Shown: positions 11,437-19,534 of the stretch, piece after piece
Layout of the letters: every line of letters begins with the position of its first letter
Position numbering within the stretch: the first letter of the stretch is position 1
Assembly: GCA_025999455.1 (NCBI GenBank)
Contig: AP024683.1
Coordinates: 813,501-877,500, forward strand
Direction: 5' to 3'
Length of the DNA: 64,000 bases
Origin: Geminicoccaceae bacterium
GTDB taxonomy: Bacteria > Pseudomonadota > Alphaproteobacteria > Geminicoccales > Geminicoccaceae
Notes under the pieces: generated by a model
Databases searched by the model: none
What the model was told of the DNA's origin: nothing
Seen by the model: the letters and a program-made list of their open reading frames with translations, nothing else
Translations under genes and position numbers: made by a program

Positions 11437-12524
11437 GCCGGTCGCCGGTCGAGGCGGGCCCGCACGGGCGCGAGCCGGCGCACGAGCAGACCGAGCCCGC
11501 CACCGATCGCCACGCCCAAGAGATTGCGGACGGCATCGGACGGCTCGACGTCGCGCCCTTCGGTGAGGAGCTGGACGAATTCGGCGAGCGGGGCGGCGAG
11601 CGCCAAGGTGGCGAGCACGACCCAGGGCGAGACGTGGCGGACCGCGGCGGTCGCGAGCAGCGCCAGACCCGCGAAGACGAGGACGTGCGCGGTGTTGCCC
11701 AGAAGTGCGGGATCGAAGGCTTCGAGGCCCAGGAGGTTCGCGAGCTCGCTCACGAGCCGCTGCTCGGCCCCGCTCGGCAGCACGAGGAGGACGATCGCGA
11801 CCAGGGCGGCGACGCCGATGGCCGCCGCGAGCCAGGGCGAGCGGAGCGTGCGCAGGAGATGGACGAGGGTCCAGCCACCCACGAGGATCCAGCCCGCGAT
11901 CAACGCCGCCCGGCCGAGGCGGAAGAGCGGCCGCTCGCGCAGCGGCAGGAGGGAGAGCTCGCTCACCTGGAGCCGGCCGCTCGCACGCACGAGCTCGACG
12001 ACGAGCGTGGCGCCCACCGCACCCGCCGGCAGGGCCACGTCGCGCGCGAGCAGCCAGGGCGAGCGGTTGCCGACCAGGCGGGCCAGGTGCAGCTCGCGGT
12101 GGTAGAGGAGCTTCCCGTCCGCGGCGCGGCCGACCAGGCGGAGATGGCCACCGGTCGACCAGTTCCCGGCGGGTCGGAGATCCTGGGCGGCGACCTTCGC
12201 CGCGACGCGCACCCCGGCGAGCGGGGTGCCCGAGGGCAGCGTGATGCGCAGCGCCACCGTGCCGGTCGCCGTGGGGCTCGAAAGCGCCGCCTCGCCCGGC
12301 GCGAGGTCGATCCGACCGGCACCGGGGCGGCTCTCGACCCGAGCGGGACCGTCCGGACCCTCCTGGAGGGGGCGGAGGACCGCCGCCCCGGGCGTGGGCT
12401 CGAGGCGCGTCATCCCCCATTCCTGCCAGGCGGTCAGCGACGCGAGGACGACGAGGGCGGCGACGAGCCGCTTCAGCGTCGGATCCGGGTGGATCGCGAG
12501 GAGACGGAGGAGCCGGTCCCTCAA
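11433..12524 (-). CDS. VanZ-like membrane protein with N-terminal extracytoplasmic domain (copy 1)
   Basis: A 363-residue protein built like its downstream neighbour: one N-terminal transmembrane helix (near LKRLVAALVVLASL), a roughly 170-residue beta-rich exported region, then five or so helices with the VanZ-like motif EFVQLLTEGRDVEPSDAVRNL. The start is a TTG at 12522-12524. It overlaps the TGA of a 17-codon mini-frame that begins with ATG at 12572-12574, so the true start could be further upstream if a base is missing. The gene pair sits on the opposite strand between coxM and coxD. No known cox accessory gene has this architecture. Confidence 0.65.
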   Translation of the reverse strand: MRDRLLRLLAIHPDPTLKRLVAALVVLASLTAWQEWGMTRLEPTPGAAVLRPLQEGPDGPARVESRPGAGRIDLAPGEAALSSPTATGTVALRITLPSGTPLAGVRVAAKVAAQDLRPAGNWSTGGHLRLVGRAADGKLLYHRELHLARLVGNRSPWLLARDVALPAGAVGATLVVELVRASGRLQVSELSLLPLRERPLFRLGRAALIAGWILVGGWTLVHLLRTLRSPWLAAAIGVAALVAIVLLVLPSGAEQRLVSELANLLGLEAFDPALLGNTAHVLVFAGLALLATAAVRHVSPWVVLATLALAAPLAEFVQLLTEGRDVEPSDAVRNLLGVAIGGGLGLLVRRLAPVRARLDRRPA

Positions 12525-12711
12525 GCCGGTGCTCCGAGCCGGGTCCGGCGCCGCGAAGCGTCGCGCACACGCATGGTCGCGAGTTTAGCCGACGGTCCGG
12601 GTCGCGTCAGCCGGTCCGGTCGGCGCGACTTGCGGTGCGGAGCGGCATCGTGTGTGATCCGCGCCGCCGTGCCGCCTGGGCGCGGGCCCCCGGATACGAG
12701 TCGACCATCGC

Positions 12712-13629
12712 ATGCCCCAACTCCCCGCCTCGATCGACGCCACAATCGAGCTCCTCGCCGCCGGCCGCTACGTCGCCGATCGGCCGCTCGCGACGGCACT
12801 CTTCCTCGCCTTGAAGCTCGGCCGGCCACTCTTCCTCGAGGGCGAGGCCGGGGTCGGCAAGACCGAGATCGCCAAGGTGCTGGCCGAGACCCTCGGCCGC
12901 AACCTGATCCGGCTGCAGTGCTACGAGGGCCTCGATGTCGCCGCGGCGGTCTACGAGTGGAACTATCAGCGGCAGATGCTCGAGATCCGGCTCGCCGAGG
13001 CGGCCGGGATCACCGACCGCGAGGGGCTCGCCCAGGACATCTTCACCGAGCGGTTCTTGATCCGCCGGCCGCTCCTCCAGGCCCTCGAGCCCGATTTCCG
13101 CGGCCCGCCCGTCTTGTTGATCGACGAGCTCGACCGCACCGACGAGCCCTTCGAGGCGTTCCTCCTCGAGGTCCTCTCGGATTTCCAGATCACGATCCCC
13201 GAGATCGGCACGATCAGAGCCCCGGCCCCGCCGATCGTGGTCATCACGAGCAACCGCACGCGCGAGATCCACGACGCCTTGAAGCGGCGGTGCTTCTATC
13301 ACTGGGTCGACTATCCTTCGATGGAGCGCGAGCTCGAGATCGTCCGGGTCAAGCAGCCGGAGGTCGAAGAGCGGCTCTCGCAGCAGATCGTGGCGTTCGT
13401 CCAAGAGCTCCGGAAGCGCGATCTCTTCAAGCTGCCGGGTGTGGCCGAGACCCTCGATTGGACGCGCGCGCTCACCACCCTCGACTGCCTCGAGCTCACG
13501 CCCGGTGTGATCAACGACACGCTCGGCACGCTCTTGAAGTACCAGGACGACATCGCCAAGATCCGCGGTTCGGAAGCCGCCAAGATCCTGGCCGAGATCA
13601 ACATGAAGCTCGAAGGGGTCCGCCTCTGA
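12712..13629 (+). CDS. coxD: CoxD: MoxR-family AAA+ ATPase
   Basis: A 305-residue MoxR-type AAA+ ATPase, with Walker A GEAGVGKTE (residues about 43-51), Walker B LLIDELDRTDEP and sensor region VITSNRTREIHDALKRRC. CoxD is required for maturation of the Mo-Cu centre in form I CO dehydrogenase and may unfold or remodel CoxL. In form II clusters it is also conserved. Its stop overlaps the presumed start of coxE. The 187-base region upstream, shared with the divergent VanZ-like genes, should hold its promoter, but I cannot identify one. Confidence 0.92.
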   Translation: MPQLPASIDATIELLAAGRYVADRPLATALFLALKLGRPLFLEGEAGVGKTEIAKVLAETLGRNLIRLQCYEGLDVAAAVYEWNYQRQMLEIRLAEAAGITDREGLAQDIFTERFLIRRPLLQALEPDFRGPPVLLIDELDRTDEPFEAFLLEVLSDFQITIPEIGTIRAPAPPIVVITSNRTREIHDALKRRCFYHWVDYPSMERELEIVRVKQPEVEERLSQQIVAFVQELRKRDLFKLPGVAETLDWTRALTTLDCLELTPGVINDTLGTLLKYQDDIAKIRGSEAAKILAEINMKLEGVRL

Positions 13630-14879
13630 AGGACGAGATCGAGGAGCCGGTCCGGGGCGGCAAGCTCGCCCGTAACATCGTCCATTTCGTCCGGGCGTTG
13701 CGCGCGGCCGGCCTGCCGGTCGGCACCGGCCACGCGCTCAGGGCCCTCGAGGCGGTCGAGGCCGTCGGGCTCGAGCGGCGGTCGGATCTCTACTGGACGC
13801 TCCATTCCGTGCTGGTCAACCGCCGCGACCAGCAGCCGATCTTCGATCAGTGCTTCCACGTCTTCTGGCGCGATCCGAAGATCCTGGAGCGCATGATGCA
13901 GCTCCTCTTGCCGCAGCTCGAGGCCGAACGGCCGGTCGAGCGCGAGGAACTGAGCCGGCGGGTCGGCGAGGCGCTCGGGCCCGAGAAGCTCCCCGGGCGC
14001 GGCGAGGGCGAAGAGGAGCGCGAGGAGCCCGAGGTCGAGTTCGACGCGGTCCTCACCTGGTCGGCCAAGGAGCAGCTCGCGAGCAAGGATTTCGAGCAGA
14101 TGTCGGCCGAGGAGCTGGAGGAGGCCAGAAAGGCCATCGCCCGGCTCCGCTTGCCCATCATGGAGGTCAAGACCCGCCGCTTCACCCCCGACCCCAAGGC
14201 GCTCCGGATCGACCTGCGCCGGACCCTGCGCCGCTCGCTGCGCGGTGGTGGGGCGGCGATCGACCTCGTGCGCAAGAAACCCAAGAGGCGCCACCCGCCG
14301 CTCGTCATCCTCTGCGACATTTCGGGGTCGATGGCGCGCTACTCGCGGATGTTGCTCCTCTTCATGCACACCCTCGCGACCGATCGCGACCGGGTGGCGA
14401 GCTTCGTGTTCGGCACGCGGCTCACCAACATCACGCGCTATCTCAGATACAAGGACGTCGACCAGGCGCTCGCGAAAGTCGGCGAGGTGGTCGAGGATTG
14501 GTCGGGTGGGACGCGGATCGGCGCCTGCCTCGAGGAGTTCAACCGGGTCTGGTCGCGCCGCGTCCTGGGCCAGGGGGCGGTCGTGCTCTTGATCACCGAC
14601 GGGCTCGACCGGGACGCGGGCGAGGGGCTCGCCGCGCAGATGGAGCGGCTGCACAAGAGCTGCCGCCGGCTCATCTGGCTCAACCCGCTCCTGCGCTTCG
14701 ACGGCTACCAGCCGATCAGTGCCGGTGCCCGGGCCATGATCCGCCACGTCGACGAGTTCCGCCCGGTGCACAATCTGCAGAGCTTGGCGGAGCTCACGCG
14801 CGTCTTGTCGGAGGAGCGGCCGCGGCGCGCGGAAGGGCTCTCGGAATGGGTCGCGGCGTCCGAACGGAGGGCGGCATGA
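13626..14879 (+). CDS. coxE: CoxE: VWA-domain metal-insertion protein
   Basis: A 417-residue CoxE-family protein. The N-terminal part (KLARNIVHFVRALRAAGL) and the basic central region (TRRFTPDPKALRIDLRRTLR) are family-typical. The VWA domain follows, with an intact MIDAS motif at VILCDISGSMARYS and a threonine site at SGGTRIG. CoxE works with the CoxD ATPase in metal-centre assembly. No ATG, GTG or TTG lies upstream of the conserved N-terminus. The best start is CTG at 13626, which forms a CTGA overlap with the coxD stop behind an AAGGGG site. Its stop in turn overlaps the next gene by 4 bases. Confidence 0.87.
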   Translation: MKDEIEEPVRGGKLARNIVHFVRALRAAGLPVGTGHALRALEAVEAVGLERRSDLYWTLHSVLVNRRDQQPIFDQCFHVFWRDPKILERMMQLLLPQLEAERPVEREELSRRVGEALGPEKLPGRGEGEEEREEPEVEFDAVLTWSAKEQLASKDFEQMSAEELEEARKAIARLRLPIMEVKTRRFTPDPKALRIDLRRTLRRSLRGGGAAIDLVRKKPKRRHPPLVILCDISGSMARYSRMLLLFMHTLATDRDRVASFVFGTRLTNITRYLRYKDVDQALAKVGEVVEDWSGGTRIGACLEEFNRVWSRRVLGQGAVVLLITDGLDRDAGEGLAAQMERLHKSCRRLIWLNPLLRFDGYQPISAGARAMIRHVDEFRPVHNLQSLAELTRVLSEERPRRAEGLSEWVAASERRAA

Positions 14880-15196
14880 GCGAGGCGGAGCGGCTCCTGC
14901 ACCAGGCCCTGGCGTGGAAGCGCGAGGGCCGGAAGGTCGCGATCGCGACGGTCGTGACGACGTGGGGCTCCTCGCCCCGGCCGGTGGGCTCGATGCTCGT
15001 CGTGGACGACACGGGCCGGATGGTGGGCTCGGTCTCGGGCGGCTGCATCGAGGGGGCGGTCGTCAAGGAGGCCCGGGCCGTCATGGACGGCGCGCCGCCC
15101 CGGCTCTTGGATTTCGGCGTCACCAACGAGCAGGCTTGGGAGGTGGGCCTCGCCTGCGGCGGTAAGGTCCAGGTCTGGGTGGAGGCGCTCACGTGA
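14876..15196 (+). CDS. XdhC/CoxI-type protein, N-terminal domain half
   Basis: A 106-residue protein corresponding to the XdhC_CoxI N-terminal domain, with VVTTWGSSPRPVGSMLVV and VGSVSGGCIEGAVVKEA as signatures including the conserved cysteine region, and LACGGKVQVWVE at the end. XdhC-type proteins bind and sulfurate or insert the molybdenum cofactor of xanthine oxidase-family enzymes. Here the usual single protein is divided into two overlapping genes: the ATG overlaps the coxE stop (ATGA) and the stop overlaps the next gene (GTGA). Split forms are known in cox clusters, where they are often called coxF or coxI. Confidence 0.85.
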   Translation: MSEAERLLHQALAWKREGRKVAIATVVTTWGSSPRPVGSMLVVDDTGRMVGSVSGGCIEGAVVKEARAVMDGAPPRLLDFGVTNEQAWEVGLACGGKVQVWVEALT

Positions 15197-15888
15197 AGCT
15201 CGCGCTCGCCGAACGGCTCCTGGCCGCGCGCGAAGCGGGCCGTCCGGCCTGCCTCGTCCGCTTCTTGCGGACGGGCGAAGAGGCGCTCGTGGTGGGCGGC
15301 GACACGATCGTCGGGGCCGATCTTCCGGACGCGGTTCTCGACGCGATCCGGGAAGCGCACCGCCGCGACCGTTCGACGACGATCGAGACCGAAGCGGGGC
15401 CGGTCTTCCTGCAGGTGTTCAACCCGCCGCTCCGGCTCGTCGTCGTGGGGGCGGTCCACATCGCCCAGGCCCTCGTGCCGATGGCGTCGCTCACGGGCTA
15501 TGCCGTGACCGTGATCGACCCGCGGCGCGGCTTCGCCACGGCCGAGCGGTTCCCGAACGTGACGCTCGTCGACGCCTGGCCCGACGAGGCCATGGAAGCC
15601 CTCGCCCCCGACGAGCGGACCGCGGTCGTGACCTTGACCCACGATCCCAAGCTCGACGATCCGGCCCTCGACGTGGCGTTGCGGTCGCGCGCCTTCTACA
15701 TCGGCGCCTTGGGCTCGAAGCGCACGCACGCGGCCCGGCTCGAGCGGCTTTCGGCCATGGGCCACGGGCCCGAGGCGCTGGCGCGGATCCACGGGCCCGC
15801 CGGGCTCGACATCGGTGCCGTGAGCCCGGCCGAGATCGCGATCTCGATCCTCGCGCAAATCACGGCGGTGCTGCGGCGGGAGGGTTGA
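15193..15888 (+). CDS. XdhC-type protein, C-terminal Rossmann domain half
   Basis: A 231-residue protein with the XdhC_C Rossmann-like domain. The nucleotide-binding strand appears as LRLVVVGAVHIAQALVPMA, and the family motif YIGALGSKRTHAARLERL comes later. It pairs with the preceding N-terminal half to form a Mo-cofactor maturation factor for the Cox enzyme. The start is GTG at 15193, overlapping the upstream stop by 4 bases. It ends the second cox block, 3 bases before the Uma2 gene. Confidence 0.87.
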   Translation: MKLALAERLLAAREAGRPACLVRFLRTGEEALVVGGDTIVGADLPDAVLDAIREAHRRDRSTTIETEAGPVFLQVFNPPLRLVVVGAVHIAQALVPMASLTGYAVTVIDPRRGFATAERFPNVTLVDAWPDEAMEALAPDERTAVVTLTHDPKLDDPALDVALRSRAFYIGALGSKRTHAARLERLSAMGHGPEALARIHGPAGLDIGAVSPAEIAISILAQITAVLRREG

Positions 15889-15891
15889 GCG

Positions 15892-16488
15892 ATGGGCGAG
15901 CCGGCCCCGAAGATCCGACGGACGATCGCCGAGTGGCGGGCCTGGGAAGAGCAGCAGCCGGAGCGCTACGAGCTTTTGGGCGACGAGCCCCGGATGATGG
16001 CCGGGGGCACCGCGGCGCACAACCAGATCGCACTCAACGTCGCTGGATGGCTCCGCGAACGGTTGCGCGGCCGCGACTGCCGGACCTTCCTGTCCGACGT
16101 CAAGCTCGTCTTGCCGAGCGGACGGTGGCTCTATCCCGATCTCTTCGTGCGCTGCGGCCCGTGGACCGGGCGGGAGACGGCGTTCGCCGACCCCGTCCTC
16201 GTGGTCGAGGTCCTCTCGGCGAGCACCGCCGGCGTCGATCTCGGAGTGAAGCGCTGGGCCTATCAAGAGCTCGCGAGCCTCGCCGATCTGCTCTTCGTCG
16301 CGACCGACCGGGTCAAGGTCGAGCACGCCGTGCCCGCGGGCGACGGTTCCTGGCGCAGCGTCTTCTACACCGATCTTTCGCAGGCGATCCGCCTCGAAGG
16401 GCTCGGGCTCGCGCTGCCGCTGGCCGCGATCTACGAGGGCGTGCCGCTCGAGGGCGAGGCGGCCGACGACGCCGCGGCTGCTATCTGA
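15892..16488 (+). CDS. Uma2-family putative restriction-endonuclease-fold protein (DUF820)
   Basis: A 198-residue protein of the Uma2/DUF820 family, with the PD-(D/E)xK nuclease fold. Visible features are the N-terminal RYELLGDEP motif (Glu27), YPDLFV with Asp83, and VLVVEVLSASTAG with Glu106. These proteins are abundant in cyanobacteria and some alphaproteobacteria; their biological role is unknown. It follows the XdhC half by 3 bases and is probably transcribed with the cox block, but a functional link is not established. Confidence 0.8.
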   Translation: MGEPAPKIRRTIAEWRAWEEQQPERYELLGDEPRMMAGGTAAHNQIALNVAGWLRERLRGRDCRTFLSDVKLVLPSGRWLYPDLFVRCGPWTGRETAFADPVLVVEVLSASTAGVDLGVKRWAYQELASLADLLFVATDRVKVEHAVPAGDGSWRSVFYTDLSQAIRLEGLGLALPLAAIYEGVPLEGEAADDAAAAI

Positions 16489-16583
16489 AAGCGACCAATC
16501 GTTTGTCATCTTCGCCTGGACTGCCGGCCGGGCGTCGGGCAATCTGCACGCAATTTGAGCAATTCATCATGTTCGGGGGCGGC

Positions 16584-17705
16584 ATGGCGGGCGATCTCGA
16601 CGGTATCCTCGTCGTGAGCGTCGAGCAGGCGGTGGCGGCACCCTATGCGGCGCGGCTCTTGGCCGATGCCGGGGCGCGGGTCATCAAGGTCGAGCGGCCG
16701 GAAGGCGATTTCGCCCGCGCCTACGACGACTACGTTCGAGGTCTTTCGGTCAACTTCGTCTGGCTCAACCGGGGCAAACAATCGATCGCCCTCGACCTCA
16801 AGAAGCCCGAGGACAAAGCCCTTTTGGAGCGGATCCTGGCGCGGGCCGACGTGTTCATCCAGAACCTCGCGCCCGGGGCCATGGCCCGACTCGGCTTCGG
16901 CTCCGAGGCGCTGCGCGCCCGCTACCCGCGGCTCGTCACCTGCGACATCAGCGGCTACGGCGAAGAAGGCCCGCGCAAGGACCTCAAGGCCTACGACCTC
17001 CTCGTCCAGGCGGAGAGCGGCATCGCCTGGGTCAACGGGGTGGGTGACGAGCCGGCGCGGGTGGGTGTCTCGATCTGCGACATCGCCGCCGGGATCACCG
17101 CGGCGGCGGCGATCTTCCGCGCCCTTTTCGCGCGCGAGCGGACCGGCCGCGGCCGGGGGATCGAGGTTTCGCTCTTCCACGCGATCGGTGATTGGATGAA
17201 CGTGCCCTGGATGACCTGGGCCTATGGCGGGTTCGAGCCGCCGCGCCTCGGCCTGCACCATCCGACGATCTCGCCCTACGGGGCCTACAGCTGCGGCGAC
17301 GGCAAGGCGGTCCTGATCGCCATCCAGAACGAACGGGAATGGGGCCGGTTCTGCGCCGACGTGCTGGGTCGCGCCGAACTCGCCCACGATGCGCGCTTCG
17401 CCACGAACACCGAGCGGGTGAAGAACCGCCTCCTCTTGGATGCCGTGATCGTCGATGCCTTCGCCGGGCGCGATCGGGAAGCCGTCATCGCCGCGCTCGA
17501 GGCGGCCAAGATCGCCTACGGCCGGCTCTCGAGCCTGGCCGATCTCGACGCCCATCCGCAGATGCGCTGGCTCGAGGTGCCGACCGGGGTGGGGCCGGTG
17601 CGGGTGATCGGGCCGGGGGCCAGGTTCCGCGACGAGCCCGTCGACCCGGCCCCGGTCCCCGCCCTCGACGAGCACGGTGCCATGATCCGGGCGGAGTTCG
17701 GCTGA
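16584..17705 (+). CDS. CaiB/BaiF family CoA-transferase
   Basis: A 373-residue type III CoA-transferase. The N-terminal motif VEQAVAAPYAARLLADAGARVIKVE is typical, and the catalytic aspartate is expected in KAYDLLVQAESG, after the family segment CDISGYGEEGP. It moves CoA between organic acids in the cytoplasm. The ATG at 16584 (MAGDLDGI) matches the usual family N-terminus; an ATG 15 bases upstream is also possible. The roughly 95 bases upstream are richer in A/T than the surroundings and contain two copies of a CAATTTG/GCAATTC-like sequence. The substrate cannot be inferred. Confidence 0.87.
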   Translation: MAGDLDGILVVSVEQAVAAPYAARLLADAGARVIKVERPEGDFARAYDDYVRGLSVNFVWLNRGKQSIALDLKKPEDKALLERILARADVFIQNLAPGAMARLGFGSEALRARYPRLVTCDISGYGEEGPRKDLKAYDLLVQAESGIAWVNGVGDEPARVGVSICDIAAGITAAAAIFRALFARERTGRGRGIEVSLFHAIGDWMNVPWMTWAYGGFEPPRLGLHHPTISPYGAYSCGDGKAVLIAIQNEREWGRFCADVLGRAELAHDARFATNTERVKNRLLLDAVIVDAFAGRDREAVIAALEAAKIAYGRLSSLADLDAHPQMRWLEVPTGVGPVRVIGPGARFRDEPVDPAPVPALDEHGAMIRAEFG

Positions 17706-17713
17706 GGGCGCCC

Positions 17714-17733
17714 GAACCGCCCGGCGCCGGTTC
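17714..17733. terminator. Hairpin between convergent genes
   Basis: A 6-bp stem (GAACCG / CGGTTC) around an 8-base GC-rich loop lies between the CoA-transferase stop and the convergent catalase-like gene, which ends 5 bases further on. The stem could extend with a bulge to CCC/GGG. No T-run follows, so termination is only a reasonable guess from position. Confidence 0.4.
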
Positions 17734-17738
17734 CGGGA

Positions 17739-18725
17739 TCACTCCGTCCGCCGGGCCAAGGAGACCGCGTAAGCGGCGGTGCGGACGGCGAGGATCGGGT
17801 CGGCCGACGGTGCCAGCCCCTCGGCGAGATTGTCGGGGGCGAACATCAAGGGATCGCAGGCCCCCTTCTCGCCTGCCGGGGCGACCTCGCGGATCTCGAG
17901 GCGGGCGACTTCGACCGTCCGGCGCTTCTCGGGCCAGGTCGCGGTCGGATCGTCGAGGGAGTCACCGGGCTCGGCGAAATGGACGCGCACCCGCCAAGCC
18001 GCCGGCCCCTGGGCGACCCGCCGGCGCAGCTCGTCGGCGAGGAAATCGTCGCTTTGCTGCGCGAGCTCCGCCTCGCTCAGACCCACTACGCCGGCTTCCG
18101 GAACGAAGCTCCAGCGGATCGCGTGACGCTCGCCGCGGGCGTCGGTCAAAAAGAAGGTGTGGATGGCCCAATAGGGGGTGGTGGCGTAGCTCGCCGTGAT
18201 CGGCGCTTTCGCCATCCAGGCGGGCAGGACCTTGGTGTCGGGGTGCGCGTCCATGAAGGCCTTGGCCTTCTCGGGGTCGGGCTTGCCGGTCGCCGGGTCG
18301 GGTGCGCGGGCCCGCAGCAGGCCCAAGAAGGTCTCGGGGTCCTTGGCCTGGAACACGGGCGCCGAGAGCAGCACGAAATCGTGCTCGCCGCCGCCCGCGA
18401 GCTGGACGCGGAAGGCGAGGCCGCGCGGCGTGCGGCTCTTGTCCGAGACCTGGGGGTTGCCGCCGGCCAGGGAGAAGCGGGCCACGACCGGGGCTTCGCC
18501 CGCGAAGAGAGGCGTGGGCGCGAGCTCGCGGCCGGCGGCGGTCGGCAGCCAGCGGCCGGCCGCGCAGACACCTTTGGCGTGCGAGGCGCGCAGGCCCTTG
18601 TGCTTGCCGAACACGGCGTTGAGGGCGTCGACCAGGGCTTCGGGCGTGGCCTCGCCGGCCGGCGCGGCGGGGGCCCCGAACAGGAGCGAGGCGGCGAGCA
18701 GGATCGCGGCGGGTGAGCGTCGCAC
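17739..18725 (-). CDS. srpA: SrpA-like catalase-family peroxidase, exported
   Basis: A 328-residue catalase-fold heme protein of the SrpA type. A signal peptide covers about residues 1-24 (hydrophobic AAILLAASLLFGAPAAPA). The distal histidine region is seen as LRASHAKGV, the heme-contact segment as PVVARFSLAGGNPQVSD, and the proximal tyrosine in DPILAVRTAAYAVSLARR. Monofunctional catalases are larger; these short forms act as organic peroxidases and are usually periplasmic. The GTG at 18723-18725 follows a perfect GGAGGAA site. The gene is divergent from nothing nearby and convergent with the CoA-transferase. Confidence 0.86.
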   Translation of the reverse strand: MRRSPAAILLAASLLFGAPAAPAGEATPEALVDALNAVFGKHKGLRASHAKGVCAAGRWLPTAAGRELAPTPLFAGEAPVVARFSLAGGNPQVSDKSRTPRGLAFRVQLAGGGEHDFVLLSAPVFQAKDPETFLGLLRARAPDPATGKPDPEKAKAFMDAHPDTKVLPAWMAKAPITASYATTPYWAIHTFFLTDARGERHAIRWSFVPEAGVVGLSEAELAQQSDDFLADELRRRVAQGPAAWRVRVHFAEPGDSLDDPTATWPEKRRTVEVARLEIREVAPAGEKGACDPLMFAPDNLAEGLAPSADPILAVRTAAYAVSLARRTE

Positions 18726-18910
18726 GGTGGTTCCTCCCCGATCGGTGACGGTCTTCGCGACGGATCGAAAATGATCGATCTCGGATGAACTTTGAAGCCC
18801 CGCCCGTCGCTCCGTCATGCCGTGCCGCTTCGGGTCACGTGCGCCGGGTCGGTCGGCCGGGGGCCGACCTGCGAGGCGGGCGGGGGCGGTGGTCGGGGCC
18901 GAGTGTGGGC

Positions 18911-19534
18911 TCAGAGCGCCCGTATTTTGTCTGCGAACAGATCGAACGACGCGCTCTGGGCCTGCGGGCTCCAACACAGACCGAGTTCGCGAACCTTCTT
19001 CGCGATGCCGGGGGAGTCCGATTCTCGGTACTCTTTCACCTTCGAGGGATTTGTCGGCCGTAGGTCGGCGCAGAGCCGTTCCTTCACGTTCACGATTTGG
19101 CCCACCGCCTGACCATGGCGCGCGAGCCGTCGCCAGCCCGGGCGGTAGGCCGCGACGGCGTCGGGAAAGAGGTACCACCACGCCTCCAGCTCGAAGGCGG
19201 GCGTCGCCGCCACGACGCGTGCAGGCGCGCAAGTCGCAGCGGCTTCCGTTTCGAGCCTTCGGGACTCGTCGACGTGCGCGGGCTCCACGGCGTCGCAGTC
19301 GTGGTGGAGGACCACCGCGTGGACGGGCCGGGCCGCGGCGTCCGCGCGCACGACGGCTGCGATCTTTTCCACATTGGTCTTTCGCTTCCGTGCGTCCGCG
19401 GCCTTTGCGAGGACGATCGGCTCGCGCCGAGTGCCGACGTCCAGATCCGACCTCAGGCATCGGACGAGTTCGGCGATCGCCTTGGTGTCGTTCTCGCTCT
19501 CGCCGAAGACCAGCACCCGCTTGCCGTCAGGCAT
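18911..19534 (-). CDS. TOPRIM-like DUF4276-type protein paired with ATPase (defence candidate)
   Basis: A 207-residue protein with an OLD-like TOPRIM pattern. Glu12 sits in the first strand (VLVFGESENDTKAIAELV), and an Asp79-x-Asp81 pair follows a second strand (HAVVLHHDCDAVE). The segment FELEAWWYLFPDAV is typical of DUF4276 proteins. TOPRIM proteins of this kind are metal-dependent nucleases. The ATG at 19532-19534 lies inside the end of the ATPase gene (8-base overlap), so the two are translationally coupled. Both genes have visibly lower GC content than flanking genes. Role inferred: effector of an ATPase/nuclease immune module. Confidence 0.65.
   Translation of the reverse strand: MPDGKRVLVFGESENDTKAIAELVRCLRSDLDVGTRREPIVLAKAADARKRKTNVEKIAAVVRADAAARPVHAVVLHHDCDAVEPAHVDESRRLETEAAATCAPARVVAATPAFELEAWWYLFPDAVAAYRPGWRRLARHGQAVGQIVNVKERLCADLRPTNPSKVKEYRESDSPGIAKKVRELGLCWSPQAQSASFDLFADKIRAL

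Noticed and set aside
12521-12574. A 17-codon mini-frame (ATG at 12572-12574) before the first VanZ-like gene, possible leader peptide
   Set aside because: No ribosome site upstream and no regulatory codon run; it may simply be part of a mis-started VanZ-like gene.
14794-16542. Long minus-strand frame over the XdhC halves and Uma2 gene
   Set aside because: The plus-strand products are clear families and overlap each other correctly; the minus frame has none.
16489-16583. A/T-rich stretch with CAATTTG/GCAATTC repeats before the CoA-transferase, possible operator
   Set aside because: The repeats are imperfect and short, and no partner regulator is present; too weak to list as a site.
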